A stretch of DNA of 64,000 nucleotides from an uncultured Chloroflexales bacterium (GTDB taxonomy: Bacteria; Chloroflexota; Chloroflexia; Chloroflexales; Chloroflexaceae). Each line of letters begins with the position of its first letter. Position 1 is the first letter of the stretch. The translations under genes and the position numbers were made by a program. The notes beneath the pieces were generated by a model. That model had not been told where the DNA came from. It saw nothing but the letters and a program-made list of their open reading frames with translations, and made no database searches. The stretch spans positions 1 through 64,000 of the forward strand of contig CALGUG010000052.1 in NCBI GenBank assembly GCA_937902315.1. Reading direction: 5' to 3'. This document shows, piece after piece, positions 26,658 through 35,377 of this stretch.

Positions 26658-27860
26658 CTAGATTGCGCTTGGCTGAAGCGGAGGATCGCAGATCAATGCG
26701 AACGGTTTGTTTTGTAAGAGCGTCAAGACTACGACCAACTCGCGCGATCCGTTGCTCGAGAGTTGGCGAGCCAATTGGTCGGTGTCGAGCGGCGAACCGC
26801 GCTTTTTGACCGTGACGCTGCCCGCGTCGAGGGCGCGCAGCCGTGCGCGAAGCTTTTTCAAATTAAAGGGCTGCCATTCGAGCACGGGCCAGACCCGCGC
26901 AAAAGGCGTAGCAATCGCTTGATCGCTCGACAGATAGGCGATGGTCGGGTCGAGCTGCCAAGCGCCGATCTGCTGAGCTAGCTCGGCCACCAAATGGGCG
27001 CGAATCACGGCTGGATCGGGTTCGTAGAGGTAAGCGCCCGGCTCAGCTTGGGCGATCTGGGGCGCTGTGACCGCAGCCGTCAAGCTGACATTCTCGGGTA
27101 AGAGTGTGGCGCGGCGGCTGCTATCGGCCAGCGGACCGCACCAGAGCAGCGCTTCCTTCAGGTCGCCCCCGAGCGAGATACACTCGATCTGGCGTTGTTC
27201 GGCTTGGAGCAGCGCATCGTAGTCGATGCCGGGGGCGAGCTTGATGCCCAGCACTTTGTAGCGAGCGCTCAGGCCCAGCACCCACGAGAGTGGCGGCTGA
27301 TACTGCTCGGCCTCGAAGAGGCGCTTGCCGTCGGCGCGGCGGGCCGGGTCGCAGAAGAGCGCATCGGCGGGGGGCAGCGCGACCTGGGTGGCATCGGCGC
27401 AGAGCACCGTGACACGCTCGCCGAGACCGAGGGCCTCGGCGTTGGCGCGCGCCATGGCGGCTCGCAGCGGGTCGTAGTCGATGGCGGTGACTCGTGCGCC
27501 GGCGGCGGCGAGCGCTAGGGCATCGCCGCCGATTCCGCAGCAAACATCGAGCACATGCGATTCAGGGCCGAGCGCTGCGAGCAGACGGTTGGCCCGATAG
27601 TGGGCCACAGGCGCGGCGGTGGCCTGCTCCAGAGCTTCGCGCACAAAGTACATGCGCTCGGCCTGGGGGAACTTGGCAGCCGCCCGCCGCCGCAATTGGC
27701 TCGTTTCGATCGCAGCGCGCACAAAAGCTGGATCGTAGCGGCTGCGCAAGCGCTCGATCTCGCTCAGCAGGGTTGCGTCGCGCAGATCGCGCTCGGCCAG
27801 TTCCGCCAAGAGCGCTTGTCCCTCGGCTTGCAGAAGGCGCTCGAAGATCGCAAGCTCCAT
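26658..27860 (-). CDS. Class I SAM-dependent methyltransferase, THUMP-like family
   Basis: 400 residues. An N-terminal helical region (about 1-90) precedes a Rossmann methyltransferase core: motif I VLDVCCGIGGDALALAA (about 103-119), the acidic strand ARVTAIDYD, and a catalytic-like DPARR near residue 172 where RNA/DNA methyltransferases carry DPPY/NPPY. The C-terminal third matches the so-called THUMP-like extension. The likely role is RNA modification; the substrate is unproven. It is the last gene of a three-gene minus-strand operon, starting 3 bp after the upstream flavoprotein gene ends. Confidence 0.82.
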   Translation of the reverse strand: MELAIFERLLQAEGQALLAELAERDLRDATLLSEIERLRSRYDPAFVRAAIETSQLRRRAAAKFPQAERMYFVREALEQATAAPVAHYRANRLLAALGPESHVLDVCCGIGGDALALAAAGARVTAIDYDPLRAAMARANAEALGLGERVTVLCADATQVALPPADALFCDPARRADGKRLFEAEQYQPPLSWVLGLSARYKVLGIKLAPGIDYDALLQAEQRQIECISLGGDLKEALLWCGPLADSSRRATLLPENVSLTAAVTAPQIAQAEPGAYLYEPDPAVIRAHLVAELAQQIGAWQLDPTIAYLSSDQAIATPFARVWPVLEWQPFNLKKLRARLRALDAGSVTVKKRGSPLDTDQLARQLSSNGSRELVVVLTLLQNKPFALICDPPLQPSAI

Positions 27861-27863
27861 AAC

Positions 27864-28949
27864 TTAGTTGGCCTCGATTTCGGCGAAGGTCAGCTCGTAG
27901 TTGCGGTGAGCTACATTGCCCAAGCGCTGGGGCCATCGGCCCGTGATGGCTTTGGTGATCTTGCCGACGTGATCGTGGCTGTTTTCGATAAAGATGGTGT
28001 AGCGCTGCTGAATGCCAGCCGCAACCGTGCCAGCCAGATAGATCCCCGGCACATTGGTCTCCATGGTCTCGGGGTCGAAGCGCGGCACACGGTTTTCGCC
28101 CTCGAGGATAACGCCCGCCTTTTCGAGCAGGCTTTGATCGCCGTGGAAGCCGGTGTTTAAGAGCACAAAGTCGGTCTTATGCAGAATCGGCTCAGCGCCC
28201 TCGATCGGCTTGCCATCGCGGGTCGGCATCAGCACCACGTGGCTGGGTGTGATCTCAACCGGAACAGTTTCGGGCAAGAACTTGATCACGCCCTCGCGGA
28301 TCTGGGCCTCGAGGTCGGGCAAGAGCCAGTGCTTGATGCGCTGGCGGTCGAGATCGGGGCGGCGATAGCTGATCGTCACTTGGGCGCCCGCACGCCAGCA
28401 GCGCAGGGCGTTTTCGGCCGCCGAGTTGCGTCCGCCTACGATCAACAGACGGGTGCGGAAGTAGTCATGAGGATCGCGGAAGTAGTGCGACACATGGGGC
28501 AGATCTTCGCCTGGAATGTTGAGCCGGTTGGGGTAGTGCATATCGCCGATGGCAAGCACCACGCGCCGCACGCGGTAACGGCGTTGGCCAGCTAAGGGCG
28601 AGGTGGTCAGTTCGAAGCTACCATCGTCGAGGCGCACGATCTCGCTCACCGGTTCGTAGTTGTGAACCTGCAGATCGAACTGTTCGACGATGCTGCGCAG
28701 ATAAGCGATGTATTCTTCGCCGGTGGTGCGCTGTTGATGGGTGCTTTGGATCGGGACGCCTGCAATTGCGATGCGCTCACTGGTGCTGAAAAAGGGCGTT
28801 TGGCGCGGCCACCAGCTCATAGTATAGGCGATCTGCTTGGCGTCGAAATGAATGTAGGGGACATTGGCCATTTTGAGGCAGGCCGCCAACTCAATGCCGA
28901 TCGGTCCGGCTCCAACAATCGCAACTTCAGGAATGGAATGGCTAGTCAT
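27864..28949 (-). CDS. FAD/NAD(P)-dependent oxidoreductase, YpdA-like
   Basis: 361 residues from the ATG at 28949 (GAGAGA upstream). N-terminal FAD-binding Rossmann motif VAIVGAGPIGIELAAC (residues 9-24), a QTPFFSTSERIAIAG segment closely like the YpdA/Bdr group (QTFFSSSEKLEIG), a second NAD(P) motif LLIVGGRNSAAENAL, and the ATG-like LNTGFHGDQSLL near the end. YpdA reduces bacillithiol disulfide in Firmicutes; whether this lineage makes bacillithiol cannot be told here. It is the middle gene of the operon, 19 bp after the cupin gene. Confidence 0.8.
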   Translation of the reverse strand: MTSHSIPEVAIVGAGPIGIELAACLKMANVPYIHFDAKQIAYTMSWWPRQTPFFSTSERIAIAGVPIQSTHQQRTTGEEYIAYLRSIVEQFDLQVHNYEPVSEIVRLDDGSFELTTSPLAGQRRYRVRRVVLAIGDMHYPNRLNIPGEDLPHVSHYFRDPHDYFRTRLLIVGGRNSAAENALRCWRAGAQVTISYRRPDLDRQRIKHWLLPDLEAQIREGVIKFLPETVPVEITPSHVVLMPTRDGKPIEGAEPILHKTDFVLLNTGFHGDQSLLEKAGVILEGENRVPRFDPETMETNVPGIYLAGTVAAGIQQRYTIFIENSHDHVGKITKAITGRWPQRLGNVAHRNYELTFAEIEAN

Positions 28950-28968
28950 AAAACAGGTCTCTCGCAAT

Positions 28969-29397
28969 CTATCGTTCTGGTTCCAAGATCGAGTAGGCTA
29001 CTCGATCGCTATCATCGTAAGGCTGGTCGGCTAGTTCGATCGTTTGGGTTGGCTCAAGCGCGCGATAAGCGTGGGCGCAACCGGGCAACATCAAGACCAG
29101 ATCGCCCGCCTTCAAGATCCGCTCGACCATTTCGCCGCTATCGCTATCGACGAAACGGCCCAGCAAGCTGCCATTGAGCAGATACAGCCATTCGTTGCGA
29201 CGCAGATGGTAGTGGTTGGCGCGAATAACACCCGCTTGGGCAAACTCGATGTAAGCGATGAAACGGATCGCTGATCCATTGGCGATTTGGGCGATCTCTC
29301 CGGCAGGTGTAAAAATCCGCCCCAAATTGACAATCGGCTCGAGCAGGGGCGGCTCATATGTCGCTAACGATCGAATAACCAGCTTGTCTTGTAACAT
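28969..29397 (-). CDS. Cupin-domain protein
   Basis: 142 residues from the ATG at 29397, with AGAGAA 8 nt upstream. A single beta-barrel cupin with GVIRANHYHLRRNEWLYLLN (metal-ligand His pair and Glu) and LMLPGCAHAYRAL (third His). The layout resembles WxcM/FdtA-like sugar-nucleotide cupins, but the residues specific to those isomerases cannot be confirmed. It is the first gene of the cupin, YpdA-like and methyltransferase operon. Confidence 0.75.
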   Translation of the reverse strand: MLQDKLVIRSLATYEPPLLEPIVNLGRIFTPAGEIAQIANGSAIRFIAYIEFAQAGVIRANHYHLRRNEWLYLLNGSLLGRFVDSDSGEMVERILKAGDLVLMLPGCAHAYRALEPTQTIELADQPYDDSDRVAYSILEPER

Positions 29398-29577
29398 ACA
29401 GGGTTCTCTTTCGGCTGATACAGCCAAACGCCGTAACACAACTGGGTGCTGCGGCGCCGCAACGATCGGTGAGCAGCTGCCATGATGCTCACTCTCTAGT
29501 CTACCACAGTGGCTTCAGAAAATAAGAGCGCAAGAAGGTGATAGTTTCAGAACTCCTCCTTGGCTATGCTGCAGATA

Positions 29578-29748
29578 ATAGCAAATCCGTTTGATCACTT
29601 CAGCACTCTGGCGGCTTGCTCTCTTTCCCAAAAGGGCCTGCTAGCGCGTCCGCCTACGGCTACCAACATCCCGCCCGTAAGCAGGGTGTGCTAGTTGTGT
29701 GCCGAGAGATCGCTCCAATATACGACGATTCAAGCGGATTTTATATAA
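29578..29748 (+). repeat. Family B element 7, near complete
   Basis: Left GCAAATCCGTTTGATCACTT, core 29646-29662, right TTCAAGCGGATTTTATA. It ends only 17 bp before the start of the oxidoreductase gene, so it must form part of that gene's promoter or leader region. Confidence 0.82.
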
Positions 29749-29764
29749 GCAGAAGGAGGAAGCT

Positions 29765-30724
29765 ATGCATCCATTTCGCTTTGGCGTTATTAACGAGATC
29801 TGCCATCCACCAAAACGCTGGCTCGAACAGGTTCGGCGCATCGAGGCGCTCGGCTATGCAAGCTTTTTAATACGCGACCACCTTGTGAGCGACTTTTTTG
29901 GGCATCAGTACGCCCCGATCGCGGCCCTCAGTATGGCGGCCAGCGTCAGCGAGCGCCTCGCGATCGGCACCTTGGTGATCGATAACGACTTTCGGCATCC
30001 GGCCATGTTGGCCAAAGAGATGGCTACGCTCGATCTCTTTTCGAACGGGCGGCTCGAGCTTGGGTTGGGGGCTGGCTGGCTGCGCAACGAGTACGATCAA
30101 GCAGGCTTGGCTTACGACAGCGCTGGGGTGCGGATCGAGCGCTTAGACGAGGCGATTCAGATCATCAAAGGTTTGTGGAGCGGCCGAGCTTTTCGTTTTG
30201 AGGGTAAACACTACCGCATCGACGGCCTTGAGAGCCTCCCGCAGCCTTTCCAGAGCGCTGAGCGCACCCGACCGCGCTTGCTGTTGGGCGGCGGGCGGCG
30301 ACGCATGTTGCAACTGGCCGGGCGTGAAGCCGACACGATCAGCCTGTTAACCACCTCGGTTGGCAGCGGCGTGCTGGTCTCTGAGCCGAACGAGCGCTCG
30401 GCCCAAGCGCTTGAAGAGAAGCTGAGCTGGATCAAAGAGGGCGCGGGCGAGCGTTTTGAGCAGATCGAGCTCAACATCATGCCGTCGCTGATCATCAGCG
30501 ATGAACGCCGTGGGGCCAGCGATCGCTTCTTGGCCCAGCAAGGCTGGAGCGGCGTCAGCTACGAAGCGCTCTGGGAGATGCCATCGGTGCTGATCGGCAG
30601 CATCGATCAGATCTGCGATACGCTGATCGAGCGGCGCGAGCGCTTTGGGATCTCGTACTACGTGGTGCGCGACGCGCAGTTCGAAGCCTTTGCGCCGGTT
30701 GTGGCCCGGCTGGCGGGCAAATAG
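29765..30724 (+). CDS. LLM-class (luciferase-like) flavin oxidoreductase
   Basis: 319 residues from ATG 29765, chosen for the strong AAGGAGGAAGCT just upstream. A TIM-barrel luciferase-like monooxygenase: FRFGVINE start, RDHLVSDFFGHQYAPIAAL, LAIGTLVIDNDFRHPAMLAKE, LELGLGAGWLRNEY, and RPRLLLGGGRRRML, the hallmarks of the F420- or FMN-dependent group. Cofactor and substrate are not determined by sequence. It is monocistronic. Confidence 0.88.
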   Translation: MHPFRFGVINEICHPPKRWLEQVRRIEALGYASFLIRDHLVSDFFGHQYAPIAALSMAASVSERLAIGTLVIDNDFRHPAMLAKEMATLDLFSNGRLELGLGAGWLRNEYDQAGLAYDSAGVRIERLDEAIQIIKGLWSGRAFRFEGKHYRIDGLESLPQPFQSAERTRPRLLLGGGRRRMLQLAGREADTISLLTTSVGSGVLVSEPNERSAQALEEKLSWIKEGAGERFEQIELNIMPSLIISDERRGASDRFLAQQGWSGVSYEALWEMPSVLIGSIDQICDTLIERRERFGISYYVVRDAQFEAFAPVVARLAGK

Positions 30725-30769
30725 AGCGGAAGGCGGCACACAATGTAGCGCAGCGATCTTTCGGCGTTT

Positions 30770-30910
30770 GCGCTGTGCTGTCTGCGAGCGCTCTTGGGCG
30801 CCCGCAGGGCGCAGATAGACGCCTCTTTTGTTGGAAAAACTGTTGATAGCCGAAGGCGGACGCGCTAGAAGCCGAATGGAGGCAAGGGATCTCTCCGCCA
30901 ACGTTAGAGC
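30770..30910 (-). repeat. Family B element 8, variant core
   Basis: The core at 30847-30863 reads TAGCCGAAGGCGGACGC, one substitution in the middle of the GCC-NNN-GGC mini-palindrome. Outer ends are approximate. Confidence 0.65.
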
Positions 30911-31044
30911 GTGATGATGTAGGAAGCGTTGTAGAGGTTGGGAGACAAGCTGAGCGCTACGCCCCCGGTGCCTTGCGACACAAAGCGTAGCGCAGAGATC
31001 TCGAGCGAGCGCTCAAGCTGAGCGGCTTCGTCGATCTCTCGACA

Positions 31045-31569
31045 TTATGGGACTGTTCGGCTCAATAATGCGGGATTCTCTGCCATAAAGGTTATCGAGA
31101 CGGGCTGGAAACCCCAACGGCTGGCCCATCCATGGAACGCATGGTTTTCATAGCCAGATTCGAAGAACACACGGGTAATGCCATCGGCCTGCAGCTTCTG
31201 GAGCGCCGCTTCAAACAGCTTACGGCCTACGCCGCCGTTGCGGTAGGCAGGTAACACACAGAAGTCTTGCAGGATGCCATAGCGTGTGTGAGCGCCGATA
31301 AAGCGCTCTACGACTTGAAAACCTATCACCTCCCCTGTTTCATCATCGACAGCTACAAACTGGCCGTCTGGGTAGCGAGCATAGTATTCGGTAAGCGCTT
31401 CGCGCCAACGTGCAGCTCGCTCGGGAGAGAGCGTGTGCAAGTCGAGCGCGACACCTTCCTGAAGCTCGCTGGCCGCTAGATAGCCAGGATCCGCCGAAAC
31501 CACCGCATCAAACACCTCAATCATCGCCCCAATGTCGTCGGCCTGCATCGTGCGTATAGTGCACGGCAT
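31045..31569 (-). CDS. GNAT acetyltransferase
   Basis: 174 residues from the ATG at 31569, where AAGGGGGA gives a ribosome site. N-terminal CTIRTMQADDIGAMIEVFD, central GEVIGFQVVE strand, the acetyl-CoA loop LPAYRNGGVGRKLFEAALQK (Q/RxxGxG/A pattern), and a C-terminal GFQPVSITFMAE strand. A complete single GNAT domain; its substrate is unknown. It is monocistronic. Confidence 0.85.
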   Translation of the reverse strand: MPCTIRTMQADDIGAMIEVFDAVVSADPGYLAASELQEGVALDLHTLSPERAARWREALTEYYARYPDGQFVAVDDETGEVIGFQVVERFIGAHTRYGILQDFCVLPAYRNGGVGRKLFEAALQKLQADGITRVFFESGYENHAFHGWASRWGFQPVSITFMAENPALLSRTVP

Positions 31570-32046
31570 ACATCCCCCTTGTTTGATAAAGAACCGACGC
31601 GACACCCAAAACAACAGGTAAAGCGAGTGGGAGTGGTATGGCTGTTAGATTGGTGCGCCGCGTTTCACACAGTTTTGGGCTTATCGTTGGGTAATCTGAG
31701 CGTACCATGACTCCTTGGGGCGAGTCAAGGCTGTTTGTTACAAAAACAAATCTATTACCAAAATATCCAAGAAGGAAAGCGGTAAATTTGGATAAAACTG
31801 CTAGTCTCACACAATTTGACCCGAAAGCGGATAAAAAGTAGCTAATGACGGCATTCTGACGCCATGAGAGCTTACGAGCTAAGACAATATCTTTGACGAT
31901 TGTCCTGCTTGAAAGTGCTATTCTTTTGCTTGTTCATTTGCGCTCTTTCGCGTATACTCCATATTATCAGCAAACGACTCCGTTGTTAAAAATTCACCGA
32001 GGAATTTGAGAATCTCAGGTGGACATATCAAAAAGGTGGGCAGGGA
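31570..32046. other. Intergenic region upstream of eutB
   Basis: There is no gene. TTGACG (31893-31898), 17 bp, then TGCTAT (31916-31921) is a possible but weak promoter. I see no cobalamin riboswitch fold or AdoCbl-box sequence. Confidence 0.4.
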
Positions 32047-33435
32047 ATGGCGCGTTATCAACAAACGATTGCGAACCACACCTACACTTTCCCCGACTTA
32101 AAGACTCTCATGGCTAAGGCCAGCCCTGAGAAGTCTGGTGATCAACTAGCTGGCATCGCCGCAAGCAGCGCTGAGGAGCGTATCGCTGCTCGTATGGTTT
32201 TGGCTGATCTGCCCTTAAGTCGCTTTCTGGAAGAGCCCTTGATCCCCTATGAAGATGACGAAGTCACACGCTTAATTTTTGATACGCACGACAAGAGCGC
32301 TTTCGAGCCGATCAAACATCTGACGGTGGGCGGCTTCCGTAACTGGTTGCTGGCCTACGAAACCGATAGCGAGAGCTTGGCGGCAATCGCGCCTGGCCTG
32401 ACGCCCGAGATGGTGGCGGCGGTTTCGAAGCTGATGCGCAACCAAGATCTGATCTTGGTGGCCCAGAAGTGCCGGGTAGTGACCGCCTTCCGCAATACGA
32501 TCGGCCTGCCCGGACGGCTCTCGTCGCGCTTGCAGCCGAACCATCCGACCGATGATCTGAACGGCATCGCGGCCTCGATCGTCGATGGGCTGCTCTATGG
32601 CTGTGGCGACGCTGTGATCGGCATCAATCCTGCCAGCGACAGCCCGCAGGCGACCCGGGCGCTCTTGGAGATGCTCGATGAGTTGATCCAACGTTACTCC
32701 ATTCCGACCCAGAGCTGTGTGCTGGCCCACGCGACCAGCCAGATCCGCGCGATCGAAGAGGGCGCGCCGCTCGATCTGATGTTTCAGTCGATCGCGGGCA
32801 CCGAGGCGGCTAACCGCAGTTTCGGCATCGATCTGAAGCTCTTGGCCGAAGCTCAAGCGGCGGCTTTAAGCCTCAAGCGCGGCACGGTCGGGCAAAATGT
32901 GATGTATTTCGAGACGGGCCAAGGCAGCGCGCTCTCGGCCAACGCCCATCACGGGGTCGACCAGCAGACCTGTGAGGCGCGAGCCTATGCGGTGGCGCGG
33001 GCCTTTAAGCCGCTTTTGGTCAATACGGTGGTCGGTTTTATCGGCCCCGAGTACTTGTACAACGGACAACAGATCATTCGTGCCGGCCTAGAAGATCACT
33101 TCTGCGGCAAGCTCTTGGGCCTGCCTATGGGCTGTGATGTTTGCTATACCAATCACGCCGAAGCCGATCAAGACGATATGGATACGCTCTTGACCCTGCT
33201 CGGAGTGGCTGGCTGTACCTATGTGATGGGTGTGCCCGGCGCCGACGATATCATGTTGAGCTACCAGAGCACATCGTTTCACGATATTTTGTATCTGCGC
33301 AGTGCGCTTAGACTGCGGCCCGCCCCAGAGTTTGAAGCTTGGCTGGAACAGATGCAGATTATGCGCCAAGGCCGACAGCTTGAGACGATCTCGCCTCAGC
33401 ATAGTTTGGTCGGCGCTGTCAGTACGGAGGCCTGA
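32047..33435 (+). CDS. eutB: Ethanolamine ammonia-lyase large subunit
   Basis: 462 residues, matching the usual 450-465. A TIM-barrel catalytic chain with GLPGRLSSRLQPNHPTDDLN, GDAVIGINPASDSP, and MYFETGQGSALSANAHHGVD, all typical EutB blocks. With EutC and adenosylcobalamin it converts ethanolamine to acetaldehyde and ammonia by a radical mechanism. AGGTGGGCAGGG precedes the ATG. It is followed by eutC after a single base. There is no reactivase (EutA), no aldehyde dehydrogenase and no microcompartment shell gene nearby, so it would work free in the cytosol, probably as a nitrogen source enzyme. Confidence 0.96.
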   Translation: MARYQQTIANHTYTFPDLKTLMAKASPEKSGDQLAGIAASSAEERIAARMVLADLPLSRFLEEPLIPYEDDEVTRLIFDTHDKSAFEPIKHLTVGGFRNWLLAYETDSESLAAIAPGLTPEMVAAVSKLMRNQDLILVAQKCRVVTAFRNTIGLPGRLSSRLQPNHPTDDLNGIAASIVDGLLYGCGDAVIGINPASDSPQATRALLEMLDELIQRYSIPTQSCVLAHATSQIRAIEEGAPLDLMFQSIAGTEAANRSFGIDLKLLAEAQAAALSLKRGTVGQNVMYFETGQGSALSANAHHGVDQQTCEARAYAVARAFKPLLVNTVVGFIGPEYLYNGQQIIRAGLEDHFCGKLLGLPMGCDVCYTNHAEADQDDMDTLLTLLGVAGCTYVMGVPGADDIMLSYQSTSFHDILYLRSALRLRPAPEFEAWLEQMQIMRQGRQLETISPQHSLVGAVSTEA

Positions 33436-33436
33436 G

Positions 33437-34222
33437 ATGCCAGACGATCTGCTGAGCGAAAACCCTTGGCAAGCTTTGCGCCGCTTTACACCAGCTCGCA
33501 TCGCCCTTGGGCGCGCCGGAGGCAGTCTGCCGACCCACGAGGTGCTGGCCTTTCAGCTCGCCCATGCCCAAGCGCGCGACGCCGTTCACCTGGCTTTCGA
33601 TACCCCTTCGATCGTGGCTCAGATCGAAGCCGAGGCTTGGCCTTGGCTCGAAGTCGAGAGCGCCGCGAGCGATCGCTCGACCTACCTGCGCCGCCCTGAT
33701 CTCGGGCGACGTTTGGCCCAGCATTCGGTCGAGCGCTTACAGGCTTACCGAGCCGCTCACGCTGAGGAAGGCCCCTATGATCTGGTTTTTGTGATCGGCG
33801 ATGGCCTTTCGGCCTTAGCTGTTCACCAACATGCGCTCCCGCTGTTGCGCTGCGTGATCCCAGCGCTGCCAACATGGAAGCTCGCACCGATTGTGATCGC
33901 GTCGCAGGCGCGCGTCGCCTTGGGCGATCAGATCGGCGAACTGCTGAACGCAGAACAAGTTATAATGCTCATTGGCGAGCGACCCGGGCTTACCGCCGCA
34001 GATAGCTTAGGTCTCTACTTGACCTATGCGCCGCGCGTAGGCCGCAATGACGCAGAGCGAAACTGCATCTCAAACGTGCGACCAGAGGGTCTAAGCTATA
34101 AACGAGCAGCTCATAAACTGCTATATTTGCTACGCGAAGCGCGCCGCCTCAAACTGAGCGGCGTCGACCTCAAAGACGACAGCGACGTTGTTCTTCTGCA
34201 AGACGAGCACCGCGAGATGTAA
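33437..34222 (+). CDS. eutC: Ethanolamine ammonia-lyase small subunit
   Basis: 261 residues from the ATG at 33437, one base after the eutB stop; the frame is open further upstream but only inside eutB. NPWQALRRFTPARIALGRAG (start of the conserved EutC core), RPDLGRRL, DLVFVIGDGLSALAVHQHA, LIGERPGLTAADSLGLYLTY and RNCISNVRPEGLSY are all family blocks, including the B12-contacting segment. It forms the heterooligomer with EutB. Confidence 0.96.
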   Translation: MPDDLLSENPWQALRRFTPARIALGRAGGSLPTHEVLAFQLAHAQARDAVHLAFDTPSIVAQIEAEAWPWLEVESAASDRSTYLRRPDLGRRLAQHSVERLQAYRAAHAEEGPYDLVFVIGDGLSALAVHQHALPLLRCVIPALPTWKLAPIVIASQARVALGDQIGELLNAEQVIMLIGERPGLTAADSLGLYLTYAPRVGRNDAERNCISNVRPEGLSYKRAAHKLLYLLREARRLKLSGVDLKDDSDVVLLQDEHREM

Positions 34223-34418
34223 CTTCTCTTCGGAATAGCTTTCGGTTCACCGAACGATCGGTTCGTAGGTATGCTGCCTCGCCTGCGAGTAGGCGGCAGC
34301 CTGCCTGTGTTCTTGATCTCGCATGCGCAAAGTGGCCATGAGACAGGGTGTTTTCATGGGTTAGCACGTTGCGCCTCTGCCACACCGAGTTGAGAAAGAT
34401 ACATCACTTGAGGAAACT

Positions 34419-35375
34419 ATGAAATTTGCCATTCCAGAAAATCTGAAAGATACACTCGTCCCCAATATCCTCTCGATCGTGCCAGATGCCACATTCGTGA
34501 CCTACGGCGAAGATGGTGCGCTCTATGGCGATGGAAAGGACGTAAAAGTCCTCTTCCGCTGGTTTATCAAGCCGCCAGCTCTGGCCCGTTTGGTCAAACA
34601 GCTGCCCGATCTGCATTGGCTACACATTCCCCGCGCAGGCGTCGACAACACCCTTATCCCCGAAGTGATGGAGCGTGATCTGCTGATCACGAACTCGGTA
34701 GGTGTACATGCCGCGCCGATCTCGGAATTTGTGCTGCTCTATATGCTCTCGCATGCCAAGTGCGTTCACGGCCTGATCGATCTGCAAGCCAAAAAAGAGT
34801 GGGGCAGCAAGCATCTGCCGATCAACGAGCTAGATGGCAAGACCGTGTTGGTGATCGGCACGGGCAAAATCGGCCAAGCGATCATTACCCGCTGCGCCGC
34901 CTTCGGCATGAACGTGATCGGCAGCAGCCGCAGCGGCCGACCGATTCCGGGAGCCAGCAAGGTGGTGGGCAACGGCGAGTGGCGCTCCATTCTGCCCGAA
35001 GCCGATTACGTTGTGATCGCTGCCCCGCTGACCAAAGAGACGCGCCACATGTTTGGTGCCGCCGAATTCGCCGCTATGAAACCGGGCAGCTACTTTATCA
35101 ATATCGCTCGCGGCGAGATCGCCGACGAGGCCGCCCTGTTAGAAGCACTCAAAAATGGCCCTATGGCTGGGGCCGCGCTCGATGTCTTCAGCACCGAGCC
35201 GCTTCCTAGCGATAGCCCATTCTGGACTCTACCGAATGTGTTTGTAACGCCTCACGCCTCGTGGCAATCGCCCGATGTTCACAAACGCATTTATGAACTC
35301 TTTTACGATAATCTCCGGCTGTATGCGTCGAACCAGCCACTCTTTAATATCGTTGATAAGGAAGCAGGCTACTAA
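34419..35375 (+). CDS. D-isomer specific 2-hydroxyacid dehydrogenase
   Basis: 318 residues. A split substrate domain surrounds an NAD-binding domain with VLVIGTGKIGQAI (about 143-155). The catalytic triad is visible: Arg231 in NIARGEIAD, Glu260 in VFSTEPLP, His279 in VTPHASW. It reduces a 2-ketoacid (glyoxylate, hydroxypyruvate or similar) with NAD(P)H; the substrate is open. It is 2 bp upstream of the aminotransferase, hence co-transcribed, and 196 bp downstream of eutC. Confidence 0.9.
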   Translation: MKFAIPENLKDTLVPNILSIVPDATFVTYGEDGALYGDGKDVKVLFRWFIKPPALARLVKQLPDLHWLHIPRAGVDNTLIPEVMERDLLITNSVGVHAAPISEFVLLYMLSHAKCVHGLIDLQAKKEWGSKHLPINELDGKTVLVIGTGKIGQAIITRCAAFGMNVIGSSRSGRPIPGASKVVGNGEWRSILPEADYVVIAAPLTKETRHMFGAAEFAAMKPGSYFINIARGEIADEAALLEALKNGPMAGAALDVFSTEPLPSDSPFWTLPNVFVTPHASWQSPDVHKRIYELFYDNLRLYASNQPLFNIVDKEAGY

Positions 35376-35377
35376 CT

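Noticed and set aside
31570..32046. Cobalamin riboswitch ahead of eutB
   Set aside because: Expected for a B12-dependent enzyme, but I could not find the conserved B12-box or the multi-stem fold.
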